64,000 nt of DNA from Limimaricola sp. G21655-S1 (GCF_027213785.1 NZ_JAPWGO010000005.1:62001-126000), one strand, 5' to 3'; positions 1-8,729 are shown, counted from the first letter of the stretch. A program made the numbers and translations. Notes: generated from the letters alone by a model not told the origin.

Positions 1-2
1 AG

Positions 3-332
3 CTGCAGGATCCACGGGAGACCACCAATCAGGGCCCCTTGCAGAGCGGGCATCACAGCAGCATCGGCGAGTTCGGGGACCTGATCCGACGCGGGCTTTC
101 GAGCAGTGAGTGCAATGGGACCCTCGACGAGGTCTCCGAGGTCACCGTCACCGTTGTCACGGCCACCGCAGCCAAGGGGGCCGTCACGGGCGCCCGCCGC
201 GCCTTCGTCATCGAGGGGTCGGGCCAGGACCAGATCTTGCATGGCCGGACGCTGATGGCCGAGCAGATCACGGGCCGGGCCGCCAGCCGCAAGCTGCGTC
301 GCGACCTGGAAAAGCGGCTGGGGATCAGGTGA
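3..332 (+). CDS. C-terminal part of an unrecognised protein, cut by the window edge
   Basis: The frame is open to the left edge and ends in TGA, giving at least 109 residues. The N-terminus lies outside the window. Codons are strongly GC-ending, as in neighbouring real genes. The tail has a Val/Thr/Ala-rich stretch and then a basic, helix-prone end rich in Arg and Lys. I recognise no domain. A competing minus-strand frame over the same DNA is an extension of the shadow opposite the ExoD gene. Whether this is a real gene cannot be settled from the fragment. Confidence 0.4.
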   Translation: MQDPRETTNQGPLQSGHHSSIGEFGDLIRRGLSSSECNGTLDEVSEVTVTVVTATAAKGAVTGARRAFVIEGSGQDQILHGRTLMAEQITGRAASRKLRRDLEKRLGIR

Positions 333-405
333 GGGTCATACTTACGCCCATAGAGACGCACCGGCGAGACGCACCGGCCGCGTAGCCGGTAGGGCCGCTG
401 GGCTG

Positions 406-996
406 TCAACCAGAAAAGCCGAAGTGCCACGCGGCCACAGGCACGGCGAGCAGCAGGAGCATGGAGGCAATCACCACGATCCCGTCGCGAGTTAGAAACC
501 CGGCCGCGAAAAGGGCGATGACGGCCGAGGCAATGGATCCCGAGGTCGGAATGATCTCCATGAACGGCATGAACAGGGTCAGCCCGAGGATCAGCAGGAG
601 CGGAAGCCAGAGCCAGGGCCGGTGAAAGAGGAAGGTGAGCCGGCTCTTCAGGAAGCGCTCCACGAACCGGACCGGCCCGCGAAGCCATCCGATCCCCTTG
701 CACAGCTTCGCCCGCGACATCTCGCGTTGCGTCACGAAGTCCGGCAGCCAGACGCAGTCCCGTCCCGCGATCATCTGCACCACCAGGACGAAGACGATGG
801 CGGCCACGGTGGCGGTGATGCCGGGAATGGCGCTGGCGGGCGATGTCGAGATCAGCGAGAAGACCAGCATCAATGAGGCGAACGAGCGATGCCCCAGCTT
901 GGCGATCACCGTCTCCACCTTGACGCTCTCGCTTTCGATGGAGCTTTCCAGCTGGTCGAGGACCTCGCTGAGGGCCCGATTGCGCGGACGTGCCAT
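406..996 (-). CDS. ExoD-family membrane protein
   Basis: 196 residues. After a short charged N-terminus (about residues 1-35), four or so hydrophobic segments follow, with the block SLISTSPASAIPGITATVAA near residue 50 and a late PFMEIIPTSGSIASAVIALF stretch. Both are characteristic of the ExoD family, named for a Rhizobium exopolysaccharide-synthesis gene whose biochemical role is still unclear. The length matches the family. It sits in the inner membrane. It stands alone, divergent from the partial gene at the window edge, and no other polysaccharide genes are near. The family assignment is firm; the function in this organism is not. Confidence 0.85.
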   Translation of the reverse strand: MARPRNRALSEVLDQLESSIESESVKVETVIAKLGHRSFASLMLVFSLISTSPASAIPGITATVAAIVFVLVVQMIAGRDCVWLPDFVTQREMSRAKLCKGIGWLRGPVRFVERFLKSRLTFLFHRPWLWLPLLLILGLTLFMPFMEIIPTSGSIASAVIALFAAGFLTRDGIVVIASMLLLLAVPVAAWHFGFSG

Positions 997-1151
997 CGTG
1001 GTTTCTCCGTCTCAGCACGAGCCCATCCTGCGCGGGGAGAGCCCTGTATGATTCTTGGCATGCCGACCCAGCGCCGGTCATGAGGCCACCCCGCCGACCT
1101 CGGGATCGGCGGGGTGCAGGTTAAGCAAAGCAAAGATCGGCGAGACGCGGA

Positions 1152-2369
1152 TCAGCTGCCCAGGCGCTCGTAGTCGAACCGCTCCAGCTCACTGACCTCA
1201 TCTTCGCTGTAGGGCAAATCGTAGTACGGGCTGCCCGCATCCCAGCCCATGTCATAGTCATAGCCATAGAAGGGATAGGCCTGGTAGCCGGCGCCGTAGC
1301 CCGAGCTCGCATTGGCCACCACCGCGGCCACCTCGCCGTCGCGCAGGATCAGGTCGCTGATGTAGCCGTACTCGGAATAGAGATCGCCGTCCTGCAGGCG
1401 TGCGGAGTCGCCGATCAGCTCAGTCGCCCGCCAGGCGCGCAGGATGGTCGCATCATCCAGGCCAGAAACGACCTCTTCAGCCGCCTCTTCGGCGCTCACC
1501 GCATCGTAGGTCCACAGATCGTAGTCGCTGACATTCTCCTCGGTGACCGGCACCACGATCCCGTCGCCATCATCGGCCAGCGCCACCTCCTCGAAGGGGA
1601 TGCTCACATGGGTGTCGCCGATGTCCCAGAAGCCACCGACTTCGGCGATCACCGACAGCACGCGGCCGTCCGGGCCGATGAGAAGATCCTCGACATCGCC
1701 GATCTCCTCACCGGTGACGCCGTAGACCTCCATCTCGTCGATGAACTCCTCGGCGCTGATGCCGCCGGCATAGACATCGTCGTAGCTCCACTCGGAGAGC
1801 GAAATGACGTCATTCACCCGCAGCGTGTCCACCGGGTCATAGCCGAGGCTGTTGATCGCCGGGACGGCGTCGTACTCGACCTGCGAGATGGTGAGGTTGT
1901 CGTCGGAATCGTAGACGTCGTAGAGCACGGTGGCGAACTGCTCCTCGTCGAGCGGGCCGCCGCCCCAGCTGTCGAAGAGCCCGGCATTCACGACGCCGTC
2001 GCTGAACTCGTCTTCGGTCAGAAGACCGTCGCCATCGAGGTCCACCGCGTCATAGCCGATGGTCTCGTAGTCATCGAACCAGATATCCCAATTGTCGGTG
2101 TATTCGGCCTCGGCCAGCACGCCATCGGCATCGGTGTCCCAGGCATCGTAGAGACCGCTGGTGAACTCCTGCTCCACGATAGTGCCATTGCCATCGGCGT
2201 CCCACTGCCCGAACAGCTCACCGCTGTAGTTCTCGAATTCGACCGAGCTGAGCTCGAGGTTTCCGTCGGTATCGATGTCGCTGTAGGTCCAGGTGGTTTG
2301 GGCCAGGGCCGGCATGGCCCCGGTCACGGTAAGGGCCAGCCCCATGGCGGTCGCGGTCTTCAGTCGCAT
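1152..2369 (-). CDS. Secreted EF-hand plus PRC-barrel protein
   Basis: The chosen ATG is preceded by AGGAGGAGAG and followed by a clear signal peptide (MRLKTATAMGLALTVTGAMPALAQ), giving 405 residues; the longer open frame upstream is ignored. The mature N-terminal half carries five EF-hand-like loops, for example DIDTDGNLELSSVEF, DADGNGTIVEQEF and DLDGDGLLTEDEF, so calcium binding is expected. A PRC-barrel domain follows (VYGVTGEEIGDVEDLLI through AEVGGFWDIGDTHVSIPF), then a second, weaker PRC-like segment and a Tyr/Gly-rich tail. The protein is very acidic. It shares the EVGGFxDIGDxHV motif with the protein at 3643-4086. A role as a periplasmic or secreted Ca2+-sensing or scaffold protein is inference. 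Confidence 0.8.
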   Translation of the reverse strand: MRLKTATAMGLALTVTGAMPALAQTTWTYSDIDTDGNLELSSVEFENYSGELFGQWDADGNGTIVEQEFTSGLYDAWDTDADGVLAEAEYTDNWDIWFDDYETIGYDAVDLDGDGLLTEDEFSDGVVNAGLFDSWGGGPLDEEQFATVLYDVYDSDDNLTISQVEYDAVPAINSLGYDPVDTLRVNDVISLSEWSYDDVYAGGISAEEFIDEMEVYGVTGEEIGDVEDLLIGPDGRVLSVIAEVGGFWDIGDTHVSIPFEEVALADDGDGIVVPVTEENVSDYDLWTYDAVSAEEAAEEVVSGLDDATILRAWRATELIGDSARLQDGDLYSEYGYISDLILRDGEVAAVVANASSGYGAGYQAYPFYGYDYDMGWDAGSPYYDLPYSEDEVSELERFDYERLGS

Positions 2370-2580
2370 ATCGTCTCTCCTCCTGGTCGGTGAACGGCCG
2401 CCGGCGACGCCATGATCGCATCGCCACGTGCGACGACCTCTTGGATGGCCGCCCAACGGACCGGGCGGGACGAGGTTCCGATATCTGACGGGGCTGTGAA
2501 GTGGATTCGGGAAACTGGGCAGGCGCCTATCCGTTGGACCTATTCAACCGAACCCATGATCCATACCCACAGGAGTGAGC

Positions 2581-3396
2581 ATGATGATCAGAACTGTCGG
2601 TATCGTGGCCGCAGCCGGCGCAGCAGCGCTGATCGCGGCCAGCTTCATTAGCGACGACGCGGCTGATGTCGCGAATGTCGACGACGACCTCGGCCAGCTT
2701 GCGGAGCCGCCGACGGCGGACATCAGCGCCAGCGAGGGGGCCGATGCCGAGCCGCTGGAGGATATCGGTGAAGAGGCCGTTCCCGCCATCGACCAGCCGA
2801 CGACGGAAATGCTGACGAACGAGGTGGAAGACGAAACACTGCCCCCGGTACCGGGGAATGAACCGGTCGTGCTGCGGGGGGACGACATCCTCGCGCGGCA
2901 AGTCGAAAGCGAGGCGGAAGCCGCCCTCGGGACCGAAGCAGCAGGCTCCAACACGGGCCTCGCGATCCTCGAGACAGCCCTGTCCTCGGAGGTTTTCGAC
3001 TACGAGGCCCTTCTCGAGGAAATCGGCAATTCGACCCTCGGGGAGACCCGCAAGGAGGAACTTCTGGCAGCTCTCGAGCAGGCCGGCGACGACCGTGCCC
3101 GGATCGAACAGCTTGTGCAGCAACTCCATGTCCGGGAGTTCGATATCGGCCAGTGGGACCGTGACACGGACGGGGTGATCACCAAGGCAGAGTTCGAGGT
3201 CGCCTGGGTGGCTGCGACGGATTACACCACCAGCTACGACAGCGATCTCGGCGGCGGTCTGGACGCGCCGGAAGAGCTGACGGGCGACTTCTCCGCTTTC
3301 GATCTCGATGGCGACGGCGTGCTGAGGGGACCGGAAATCGCACATCTCGCGGCTGTTCTGGAAGAAGGTCCGGCGGAAAACACACCGGCTGAATAA
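2581..3396 (+). CDS. Acidic EF-hand protein with N-terminal membrane anchor or signal
   Basis: The ATG at 2581 has AGGAG five bases upstream; an in-frame GTG at 2575 would overlap that site. The product has 271 residues. Residues 1-25 are hydrophobic (signal peptide or anchor), followed by a long Asp/Glu/Ala-rich linker. The C-terminal third carries a recognisable EF-hand pair: DRDTDGVITKAEF near residue 195 and DLDGDGVLRGPEI near residue 240, with a weaker loop between them. It is divergent from the EF-hand/PRC gene and lies in a run of small secreted proteins. I do not recognise the middle region. Calcium binding is likely; the biological role is unknown. Confidence 0.7.
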   Translation: MMIRTVGIVAAAGAAALIAASFISDDAADVANVDDDLGQLAEPPTADISASEGADAEPLEDIGEEAVPAIDQPTTEMLTNEVEDETLPPVPGNEPVVLRGDDILARQVESEAEAALGTEAAGSNTGLAILETALSSEVFDYEALLEEIGNSTLGETRKEELLAALEQAGDDRARIEQLVQQLHVREFDIGQWDRDTDGVITKAEFEVAWVAATDYTTSYDSDLGGGLDAPEELTGDFSAFDLDGDGVLRGPEIAHLAAVLEEGPAENTPAE

Positions 3397-3642
3397 AGGG
3401 GAAGGCGTGCCACTCGCCAACTGAACCGCCTGCAAGAAACATCAAGCGCAGCGGAACAATTTGCAGGAGTGATGGTTCCTTTCTCAGTTTGCATGCTCGA
3501 TGTCTCATTCCGGGGCTGCACGGGGGTTCTCAGTTCCTGTGCAGCCCTGATTACTTGGAACATGCAATAAATTCTGGAGACCCCTTGTTGACAGTCTAAT
3601 TCAATCTCATTCCCGTCATTTTGACATGCAAGGATGAGATCT

Positions 3643-4086
3643 GTGAAACAGTTAACTGCCAGCGCGATCATCTTTGCTACACTCGGCTCTGTCGGTTTGG
3701 CCGAGACCCATGCGATGGCTTCCATGAGCAGTGCCGATCTTTCGGCCCTGCAAGGCGAACTGATCCGCTCGCGCGATATTGTGGGCGGCAACATCTACAC
3801 CACCAACGAGGCAAATGACGGAGGCTGGGATTCAGCCGCAGTCTATGATGCGATTGGTCCCGAGTGGAACCAGATCGGCGAAATCGAGGACATCGTGCTG
3901 TCCCGCGAGGGACAGATGATCGGCTTGGTCGCGGAAGTCGGAGGCTTCCTCGATATTGGCGACAAACATGTCATGATCTCGGTCGGTGACGTCAGTCTGG
4001 TCGCTGTCGATGATCAGAACTACGCCTATGTCACACGCCTGAATGAAGAAGACCTCGAAGGCATCGATGAAGGCTTCTGGGAATAA
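3643..4086 (+). CDS. Secreted PRC-barrel domain protein
   Basis: I prefer the GTG at 3643, which has AAGGA eight bases upstream, over the ATG at 3634 that overlaps this ribosome-binding site. The product has 147 residues. Residues 1-24 form a signal peptide (MKQLTASAIIFATLGSVGLAETHA), then comes a single PRC-barrel domain with IGEIEDIVLSREGQMIGLVAEVGGFLDIGDKHV. That motif is almost the same as in the larger EF-hand/PRC protein at 1152-2369, so the two are paralogous. It has no EF-hand. A strong hairpin lies just after the stop. PRC-barrels usually mediate protein-protein or ligand contacts; the partner here is unknown. Confidence 0.75.
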   Translation: MKQLTASAIIFATLGSVGLAETHAMASMSSADLSALQGELIRSRDIVGGNIYTTNEANDGGWDSAAVYDAIGPEWNQIGEIEDIVLSREGQMIGLVAEVGGFLDIGDKHVMISVGDVSLVAVDDQNYAYVTRLNEEDLEGIDEGFWE

Positions 4087-4135
4087 CTACGGAAGCTCGA
4101 CGCCAATATCTTCAGGAGAGAGACTTTGCCTCGAA

Positions 4136-4167
4136 ATGCCCCGTCAGATGCTTATCTGACGGGGCAT
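4136..4167 (+). terminator. Perfect 14-bp stem hairpin after the PRC-barrel gene
   Basis: ATGCCCCGTCAGAT, a four-base loop (gctt), then ATCTGACGGGGCAT: a perfect 14-bp stem 50 bases after the stop of the PRC gene. The following bases (gtttcg) give only a short T run. It lies between genes that converge (plus-strand PRC gene, minus-strand lipoprotein), so it may terminate from both sides. Confidence 0.6.
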
Positions 4168-4233
4168 GTTTCGAATGCGGTAAATCCGAACACCGCTGCA
4201 TTGCCTCGATCGTGGAAAGCAGGCCTCAGCAGA

Positions 4234-4422
4234 TTACTGATCTTCGTCATTGAGTCCGCCCCCCGTGCGCAGAACCGGGTCACCGCCCGGCCGGTAATCG
4301 GGACGATCTTCGTCATTGAAGACGGCCCCGCCAGCGCCACGTGGGGTCAGGGGCTCCGAGCCTTGCATGTCGGCGCAAGCCGCCAGCAGCAGGGAGGCAG
4401 GCAAAAGATATTTGAATAGCAT
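4234..4422 (-). CDS. Small lipoprotein (62 residues)
   Basis: Start ATG at 4422 with AAAGGAT upstream (in GAGAAAGGATACGTC). The sequence MLFKYLLPASLLLAAC is a clean type II signal peptide with lipobox LAAC, cysteine at residue 16. The mature part is only about 47 residues, Gly/Asp/Arg-rich, with two NDED segments (FNDEDRPDY and LNDEDQ at the very end). Several longer open frames overlap it but lack a ribosome-binding site and signal peptide. It heads into the two other small secreted genes on the same strand. Function unknown. Confidence 0.6.
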   Translation of the reverse strand: MLFKYLLPASLLLAACADMQGSEPLTPRGAGGAVFNDEDRPDYRPGGDPVLRTGGGLNDEDQ

Positions 4423-4612
4423 GACGTATCCTTTCTCTCTGGATCCCTGACCCAACCCGCCTTTTCCCCTTCGGTTCAAATTTTTGTGTGATCTCCGCCC
4501 CTGGACCTGCGAGACTTCCTGATGGAACTGTTCAAGCGGCCTCGGGCGAAATGCCGGGATCTCCGGCACCTCGAAAAGCGCCATCGGCTGCAGGCTGACC
4601 TCTCGGCATCGA

Positions 4613-5080
4613 TCAGTTGCTCGCACTGCAGTCAGAGCCGCAATCGCCGATCGCTGCGGTGAGCGCGTCTATGTCCCCGGCATCACCTCCACCACGCGCT
4701 GTATTCCCAGCCGTGGCGTAACTGGCGTTGACCACCGTGTCGCCACCGTCTCCGTCCTCGAGGATGGCCGCCGATCCGAGAATTGCGGCCGAGGTCAGGG
4801 CCGCACCGCCTAGACCGGAAGCCATGGCGGTTCCAATTCCTGGAGAAGAGGCCGTTTCCCGCGCGATGACCACCGTCCGACCAAGGTCACTGACGTCATA
4901 GGTCGTCATCGCCGTGAGCACCGGCGCGCCCCCTGATCGGTCCGCCGCGACGGTGACGACATCCTGGAGAACACGACCATTGGCCAGCTGATAGGCTGGC
5001 AAGGTGGTGGTTATTGTCTCCGCACAGCCTGTCACCAGGACAAATGCGACGGCTGTAGCTATCTTCGGCAGATTGAACAT
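4613..5080 (-). CDS. Lipoprotein with Cys-containing C-terminal tail
   Basis: 155 residues. MFNLPKIATAVAFVLVTGC is a lipoprotein signal peptide with lipobox VTGC (Cys 19). The mature protein has a short beta-rich part, a Gly/Ala-rich membrane-like stretch (GIGTAMASGLGGAALTSAAILGSAAIL, shown in pieces across residues 85-112), and an acidic tail GDIDALTAAIGDCGSDCSASN. The tail resembles the end of the neighbouring secreted protein at 5093-5629 (ADIDAVTVICPGDQADCKPSN). The two genes are 12 bp apart on the same strand and probably form an operon. No known family recognised. Confidence 0.65.
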   Translation of the reverse strand: MFNLPKIATAVAFVLVTGCAETITTTLPAYQLANGRVLQDVVTVAADRSGGAPVLTAMTTYDVSDLGRTVVIARETASSPGIGTAMASGLGGAALTSAAILGSAAILEDGDGGDTVVNASYATAGNTARGGGDAGDIDALTAAIGDCGSDCSASN

Positions 5081-5092
5081 CGAGGGGTCCGT

Positions 5093-5629
5093 TCAGTTGC
5101 TCGGCTTGCAGTCCGCCTGGTCACCGGGACAGATGACGGTAACCGCGTCTATGTCCGCGTCCCCTGCAGAGTCGTTGCCGGTATTGCGATAAGAGACTGC
5201 AACGTCGCCGATCGGGTCCATCCCGGGCACGTTGCTCTGTGCCAGCAGCTCCGGCCGGAAGATGCGCAGCGACATGTCCAGATCATTCACTCCGCCCACT
5301 GGCTGGAAGAAGCTTTCCATCTTGTCCTTACGCCAGAGCGAGAAGGCCTCGAACTCCTGGAACATGAGGGCACCCTCGACGCGACTGATCTCCGCGCCGA
5401 GATCAGGCACTTCCAGTCGGGAAAGCTGCTTCTCCCGGCCCATCTCGAGAAGGTCCGGCACGACGTCTCCCGCCACCCTCACCTCTGGGGCCACGAACTC
5501 GAGGACGAGGACCGTGTCCCACCCCGCCGTCGGCTCACCCTGCGCGGCGTCCTGCTGAGCCCAAAGCGAAGACGTCGACGCTACAAGCGCCAAACCAGCA
5601 GTGAGAACGGTTTTTGATGCAACAGGCAT
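5093..5629 (-). CDS. Secreted protein of unknown function, partner of the adjacent lipoprotein
   Basis: The ATG at 5629 follows AAGGAGGTCGAA, a near-consensus ribosome-binding site, and begins a signal peptide (MPVASKTVLTAGLALVASTSSLWAQ), giving 178 residues. The longer frame upstream is discarded. The mature region is mixed alpha/beta with no motif I recognise; residues 30-130 are acidic and Leu/Val-rich. The end ADIDAVTVICPGDQADCKPSN parallels the tail of the lipoprotein at 4613-5080, with two cysteines that could form a disulphide. It is first gene of the pair on the minus strand. Function unknown. Confidence 0.65.
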   Translation of the reverse strand: MPVASKTVLTAGLALVASTSSLWAQQDAAQGEPTAGWDTVLVLEFVAPEVRVAGDVVPDLLEMGREKQLSRLEVPDLGAEISRVEGALMFQEFEAFSLWRKDKMESFFQPVGGVNDLDMSLRIFRPELLAQSNVPGMDPIGDVAVSYRNTGNDSAGDADIDAVTVICPGDQADCKPSN

Positions 5630-6243
5630 TTCGACCTCCTTCCCGGGTTGGCACATCAACGTGGGACCTTATGGCTCGTTCCGACGAAGCTCGGCTGGCG
5701 CATGAAACAGCCCTTGGGCGCGAGGATCTTCCTGTCTCGATGTCTGTTGCCGCTTGGGGTTGACGAAGCCATGTCTAGGGGCTGTCCGCACGGCATCCGG
5801 ACATGAGGCTCATGTAGCGGGTCGCCCAAACTGGCAGGAACAAATCCACATGGTTTCCGTTGGGCACGACACGTCCGGGGCGAGGTTGCTTCGCATGTCC
5901 GCAGGGTCCGGCAGGTGCCAAGCGAAGCTCGCGAGCGCTTGCCCATTCGCCCTTTCAGGGCGGCCTGGCGGTCCAACGAGTTGCATCGGTTCGAGAGCGG
6001 ATCGGGCTCCTCGCAAAACCTTGGCCCGCGTAGGTGCGACGATGCTGATGGGAGAAAACATCATGCCCAAAACACGTCTTCTGCAGAGATCCGATGCGGC
6101 TCATCCAAGCCGTGCAGATGCGGGACGGGCCGGAACGATCCGGAGCTGGATCGGTCCCGAGACGTAGCACCCGGACAATCTGACCGATGAGGTTCCCTCC
6201 GCTGGAGAAGCCTCGTCACATGACCACCCGAAAGGAGAGACAC
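5630..6243. other. 614-bp gene-poor intergenic region
   Basis: This region separates the divergent small secreted gene and the EF-hand gene, so it should hold both promoters. I see no convincing long gene. A possible 34-codon frame (6063-6167, starting MPKTRLLQRS) has GGGAG about nine bases before its ATG but no recognisable product. No clear hairpin or repeat was found. Confidence 0.35.
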
Positions 6244-6816
6244 ATGACGATCAAGCACAAGCTCTTTGCCGCCGCTGCGACCGCCGCCCTCCTCGCAGGT
6301 CCCGCGACCGCCCAGATGTTCGGCGACGAGTACGGCACGGATTACGACTACGACACCTTCACCACCGGCTTTGGGGAAACCGGCTATTACGATGCCCTCG
6401 ACACGGATGACGACACCTTCCTGAGCGAGAACGAGTATTCCACCGGCCTCTACGCCGATTACGACCGCGACAATGACCGCCTGATCTCGGACGAGGAATT
6501 CGGTCTCGGCACCGAGCGCTATCTGGGCGCCGATTACGAATCCGACTTCGCCACCTATGACGCGAATGACGACGGCTTCCTCGATCAGGAGGAGTTCGGC
6601 GCGTTCTACGGTGAGAATTACACGAACTACTATGCCGATCTCGACACGGACGACGACGCGCTCCTGAGCGAGGATGAATACACTACCGGCGTCTACGACA
6701 GTGCCGATCTGGATGACGACCAGGTCGTCACCATCGAAGAGGAAGGCTGGTTCGAAGGCTGGTTCGACGGCGACGACATCGAGGCGGAAATCCAGGAAGT
6801 CGGCGAGGTCTACTGA
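6244..6816 (+). CDS. Secreted multi-EF-hand calcium-binding protein
   Basis: The ATG at 6244 has AAAGGAGAG upstream and starts a signal peptide (MTIKHKLFAAAATAALLAGPATAQ); the product has 190 residues. The mature protein is built almost wholly of EF-hand-like loops: DTDDDTFLSENEY, DRDNDRLISDEEF, DANDDGFLDQEEF, DTDDDALLSEDEY and DLDDDQVVTIEEE, spaced about 20-40 residues apart and alternating with Tyr-rich linkers. The positions of Asp at 1, 3 and 5 and Glu at 12 fit calcium co-ordination. It is extremely acidic. A terminator-like hairpin follows, so it is probably transcribed alone. Likely a periplasmic or extracellular Ca2+ buffer or sensor; role unproven. Confidence 0.8.
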   Translation: MTIKHKLFAAAATAALLAGPATAQMFGDEYGTDYDYDTFTTGFGETGYYDALDTDDDTFLSENEYSTGLYADYDRDNDRLISDEEFGLGTERYLGADYESDFATYDANDDGFLDQEEFGAFYGENYTNYYADLDTDDDALLSEDEYTTGVYDSADLDDDQVVTIEEEGWFEGWFDGDDIEAEIQEVGEVY

Positions 6817-6843
6817 CCTGCCAGCCCTGCCAAGGTGCCGCGT

Positions 6844-6863
6844 GCCGCGTCAGATGACGCGGC
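6844..6863 (+). terminator. Hairpin after the EF-hand gene
   Basis: GCCGCGTCA-GA-TGACGCGGC, a 9-bp perfect stem with a two-base loop 27 bases after the stop codon. No T tract follows, so the termination role is only likely. Confidence 0.45.
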
Positions 6864-7129
6864 GAGGAATGGCCGTCCGCCACCCCCTCGTTCCTACCGA
6901 AAGATCCTGCAGGCGGCGGCCGGCAACCTGTCGCTCACGGAGCGGTCGCGAAGACGGGGTCCAATATTCCGGCCATCGCTCGGCTCCGTCGTGATGTGAT
7001 CCGGTCGCCGTGACCGCATACGCCCGCACAGCCGCTGCGGGCAGAAGGGCCAACAGCCCTTCGACAGGCTTCTCTCGGATCGGCGCCTTTACCGACCTTC
7101 CTCCATTCTGACATGCGAAAGATTTTCAC

Positions 7130-8551
7130 ATGACTTTTCCCATTCTGCGCAGTGCCGCCTCGGCGGTCGCCATCATCGGTATGCTGTCGCCCGCCATGCC
7201 CGTCCTGGCGCAGGAAAGCGCCGAAAGCTCAGGCAACTTTTCGGCCCCAGCTGACTTCACCGGTATCGTCGAAGCCCAAAGCCCGGCCGTAGTGGGCATC
7301 GCCGCAAAGGGTGTCGTAGGGCCGCCGCCGCGTCTGCGCGACATGCCACCCCTGCCCTTCGGCACGCCGGAACCACAGCAGCCCCGCGAAGGCACGGCCA
7401 TGGGTTCGGGTTTCATCATCGATCGCAGCGGACACATCGTCACCAACAATCACGTCGTCGAAGGGGCCAACGAGATCGAGATCCTGATGCAGGATGGCGA
7501 AACGCGCGCGGCCTCCCTCGTCGGTACCGACCCAGCCACCGATATCGCTGTGCTCAAGCTCGAGGATACCTCGGATCTGACCACGGTCTCATGGGGCGAC
7601 AGTGATGCCATGCAGCCTGGGGCCTGGACCATCGCGATCGGCAGCCCCTTCGGGCTTGGCGGCACGGTGACCGTCGGCGTGCTGTCCGCGACCTCGCGCG
7701 ATATCCGCTCGGGGCCTTATGATGACTTCCTGCAGACCGACGCCTCGATCAACTCCGGCAACTCCGGCGGTCCGCTCTTTAACGACGCTGGCGAAGTGAT
7801 CGGGGTGAACACCGCGATCTTCTCACCGAGCGGAGGCAATGTGGGGATCGGCTTCGCCGTACCTGCCAGCACCGCACAGGACGTTGTCGAGCAGCTCATC
7901 GAAACCGGCAGCGTGGAGCGCGGCTTCATCGGCGTCAGCCTGCAGGGGATCGACGACAACCTCGCCGAAGCCCTGGGGCTCGACAACGCCAACGGTGCGA
8001 TCGTGATCGGCGTCGAGCTTGGCAGCCCTGCCGCCTCCGCAGGCCTGCAGGAAGGCGACGTGTTGCTGTCGCTCGACGGCCAAGAGATCGAAGACCCCCG
8101 CAGTTTGACGCGCAGAGTGGGCGAGCTGGCACCCGACACCACCATTTCGCTCGATCTGCAGCGCGACGGACAAGAGCAGACAATCGAACTGACCCTGGCC
8201 GAACGGGAGACCCAGGCCAGTGACACAAATGAAGGGCCGGCCGTGGAAAGCGGCGTGCGCATGGGGCTCGGCCTTACAGCAATCCCCGAGGTCGTGCGCC
8301 GCGAGCTTGGTCTTGCAGAAGGCATTGGCATCATGGTGCAGAATGTCGCACCCGGAAGTGCGGCGGCCGACGCCGGGCTGGTCCAAGGCGACATCCTGAC
8401 GAAAGCCGGGGGCCAAGACATTTCGAACCCGCAGGATCTCATTGACGCCTGGAAGTCGGCCGTCGACGCCGAAAAGCCGCTGCTGGTCCGCGTGCTGCGC
8501 AACGACCGGTCGCTATTCGTGGCCGTCGATCCAGCAAACGCGCAGGAGTAA
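7130..8551 (+). CDS. HtrA/Do-type periplasmic serine endoprotease
   Basis: 473 residues, the usual length for DegP/DegQ/Do proteases. Residues 1-27 are a signal peptide ending VLAQ. The trypsin-like domain carries the complete triad: His108 in IVTNNHVVEGA, Asp138 in TDPATDIAVLKLE and Ser212 in NSGNSGGPLFN. Two PDZ domains follow (about 255-345 and 375-465; GFIGVSLQGID and GIMVQNVAPGSAAADAGL). It degrades or refolds damaged envelope proteins. Its position next to the secreted EF-hand/PRC cluster suggests envelope quality control, but the intergenic space and a hairpin before it argue for its own promoter. I cannot separate DegP from DegQ or MucD by sequence alone. Confidence 0.92.
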   Translation: MTFPILRSAASAVAIIGMLSPAMPVLAQESAESSGNFSAPADFTGIVEAQSPAVVGIAAKGVVGPPPRLRDMPPLPFGTPEPQQPREGTAMGSGFIIDRSGHIVTNNHVVEGANEIEILMQDGETRAASLVGTDPATDIAVLKLEDTSDLTTVSWGDSDAMQPGAWTIAIGSPFGLGGTVTVGVLSATSRDIRSGPYDDFLQTDASINSGNSGGPLFNDAGEVIGVNTAIFSPSGGNVGIGFAVPASTAQDVVEQLIETGSVERGFIGVSLQGIDDNLAEALGLDNANGAIVIGVELGSPAASAGLQEGDVLLSLDGQEIEDPRSLTRRVGELAPDTTISLDLQRDGQEQTIELTLAERETQASDTNEGPAVESGVRMGLGLTAIPEVVRRELGLAEGIGIMVQNVAPGSAAADAGLVQGDILTKAGGQDISNPQDLIDAWKSAVDAEKPLLVRVLRNDRSLFVAVDPANAQE

Positions 8552-8567
8552 AGGGTCATGAGGACAC

Positions 8568-8597
8568 GAGAGCGGCAGGGCCTACCCCGCCGCTCTC
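8568..8597 (+). terminator. Hairpin after the HtrA gene
   Basis: GAGAGCGGC pairs perfectly with GCCGCTCTC across a 12-base loop, 17 bases after the stop codon. No long T run follows. Confidence 0.5.
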
Positions 8598-8729
8598 GGC
8601 GATAATCGCTTCTTGCTTCGTCATCCCGAACTCTCCTGATTCCAATAAATCTCGGGGCGACCTTTTGACGGCGTGAAGCTGACCAGCGTTAAAATGACCG
8701 CTTTCAAACGGGTTCCGGGAAGAGGCCGC

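Noticed and set aside
53-1081. Long minus-strand open frame (342 codons) over the ExoD gene
   Set aside because: Arg/Pro-rich composition with no ribosome-binding site or domain. It is the other frame of the ExoD gene, which has clear family motifs.
1608-2393. 261-codon plus-strand frame opposite the EF-hand/PRC gene
   Set aside because: Val/Asp/His-rich mirror of the EF-hand codons, with no start signal.
4126-4419. 97-codon plus-strand frame after the PRC gene
   Set aside because: Crosses the strong hairpin and lies opposite a lipoprotein gene with a proper lipobox and ribosome-binding site.
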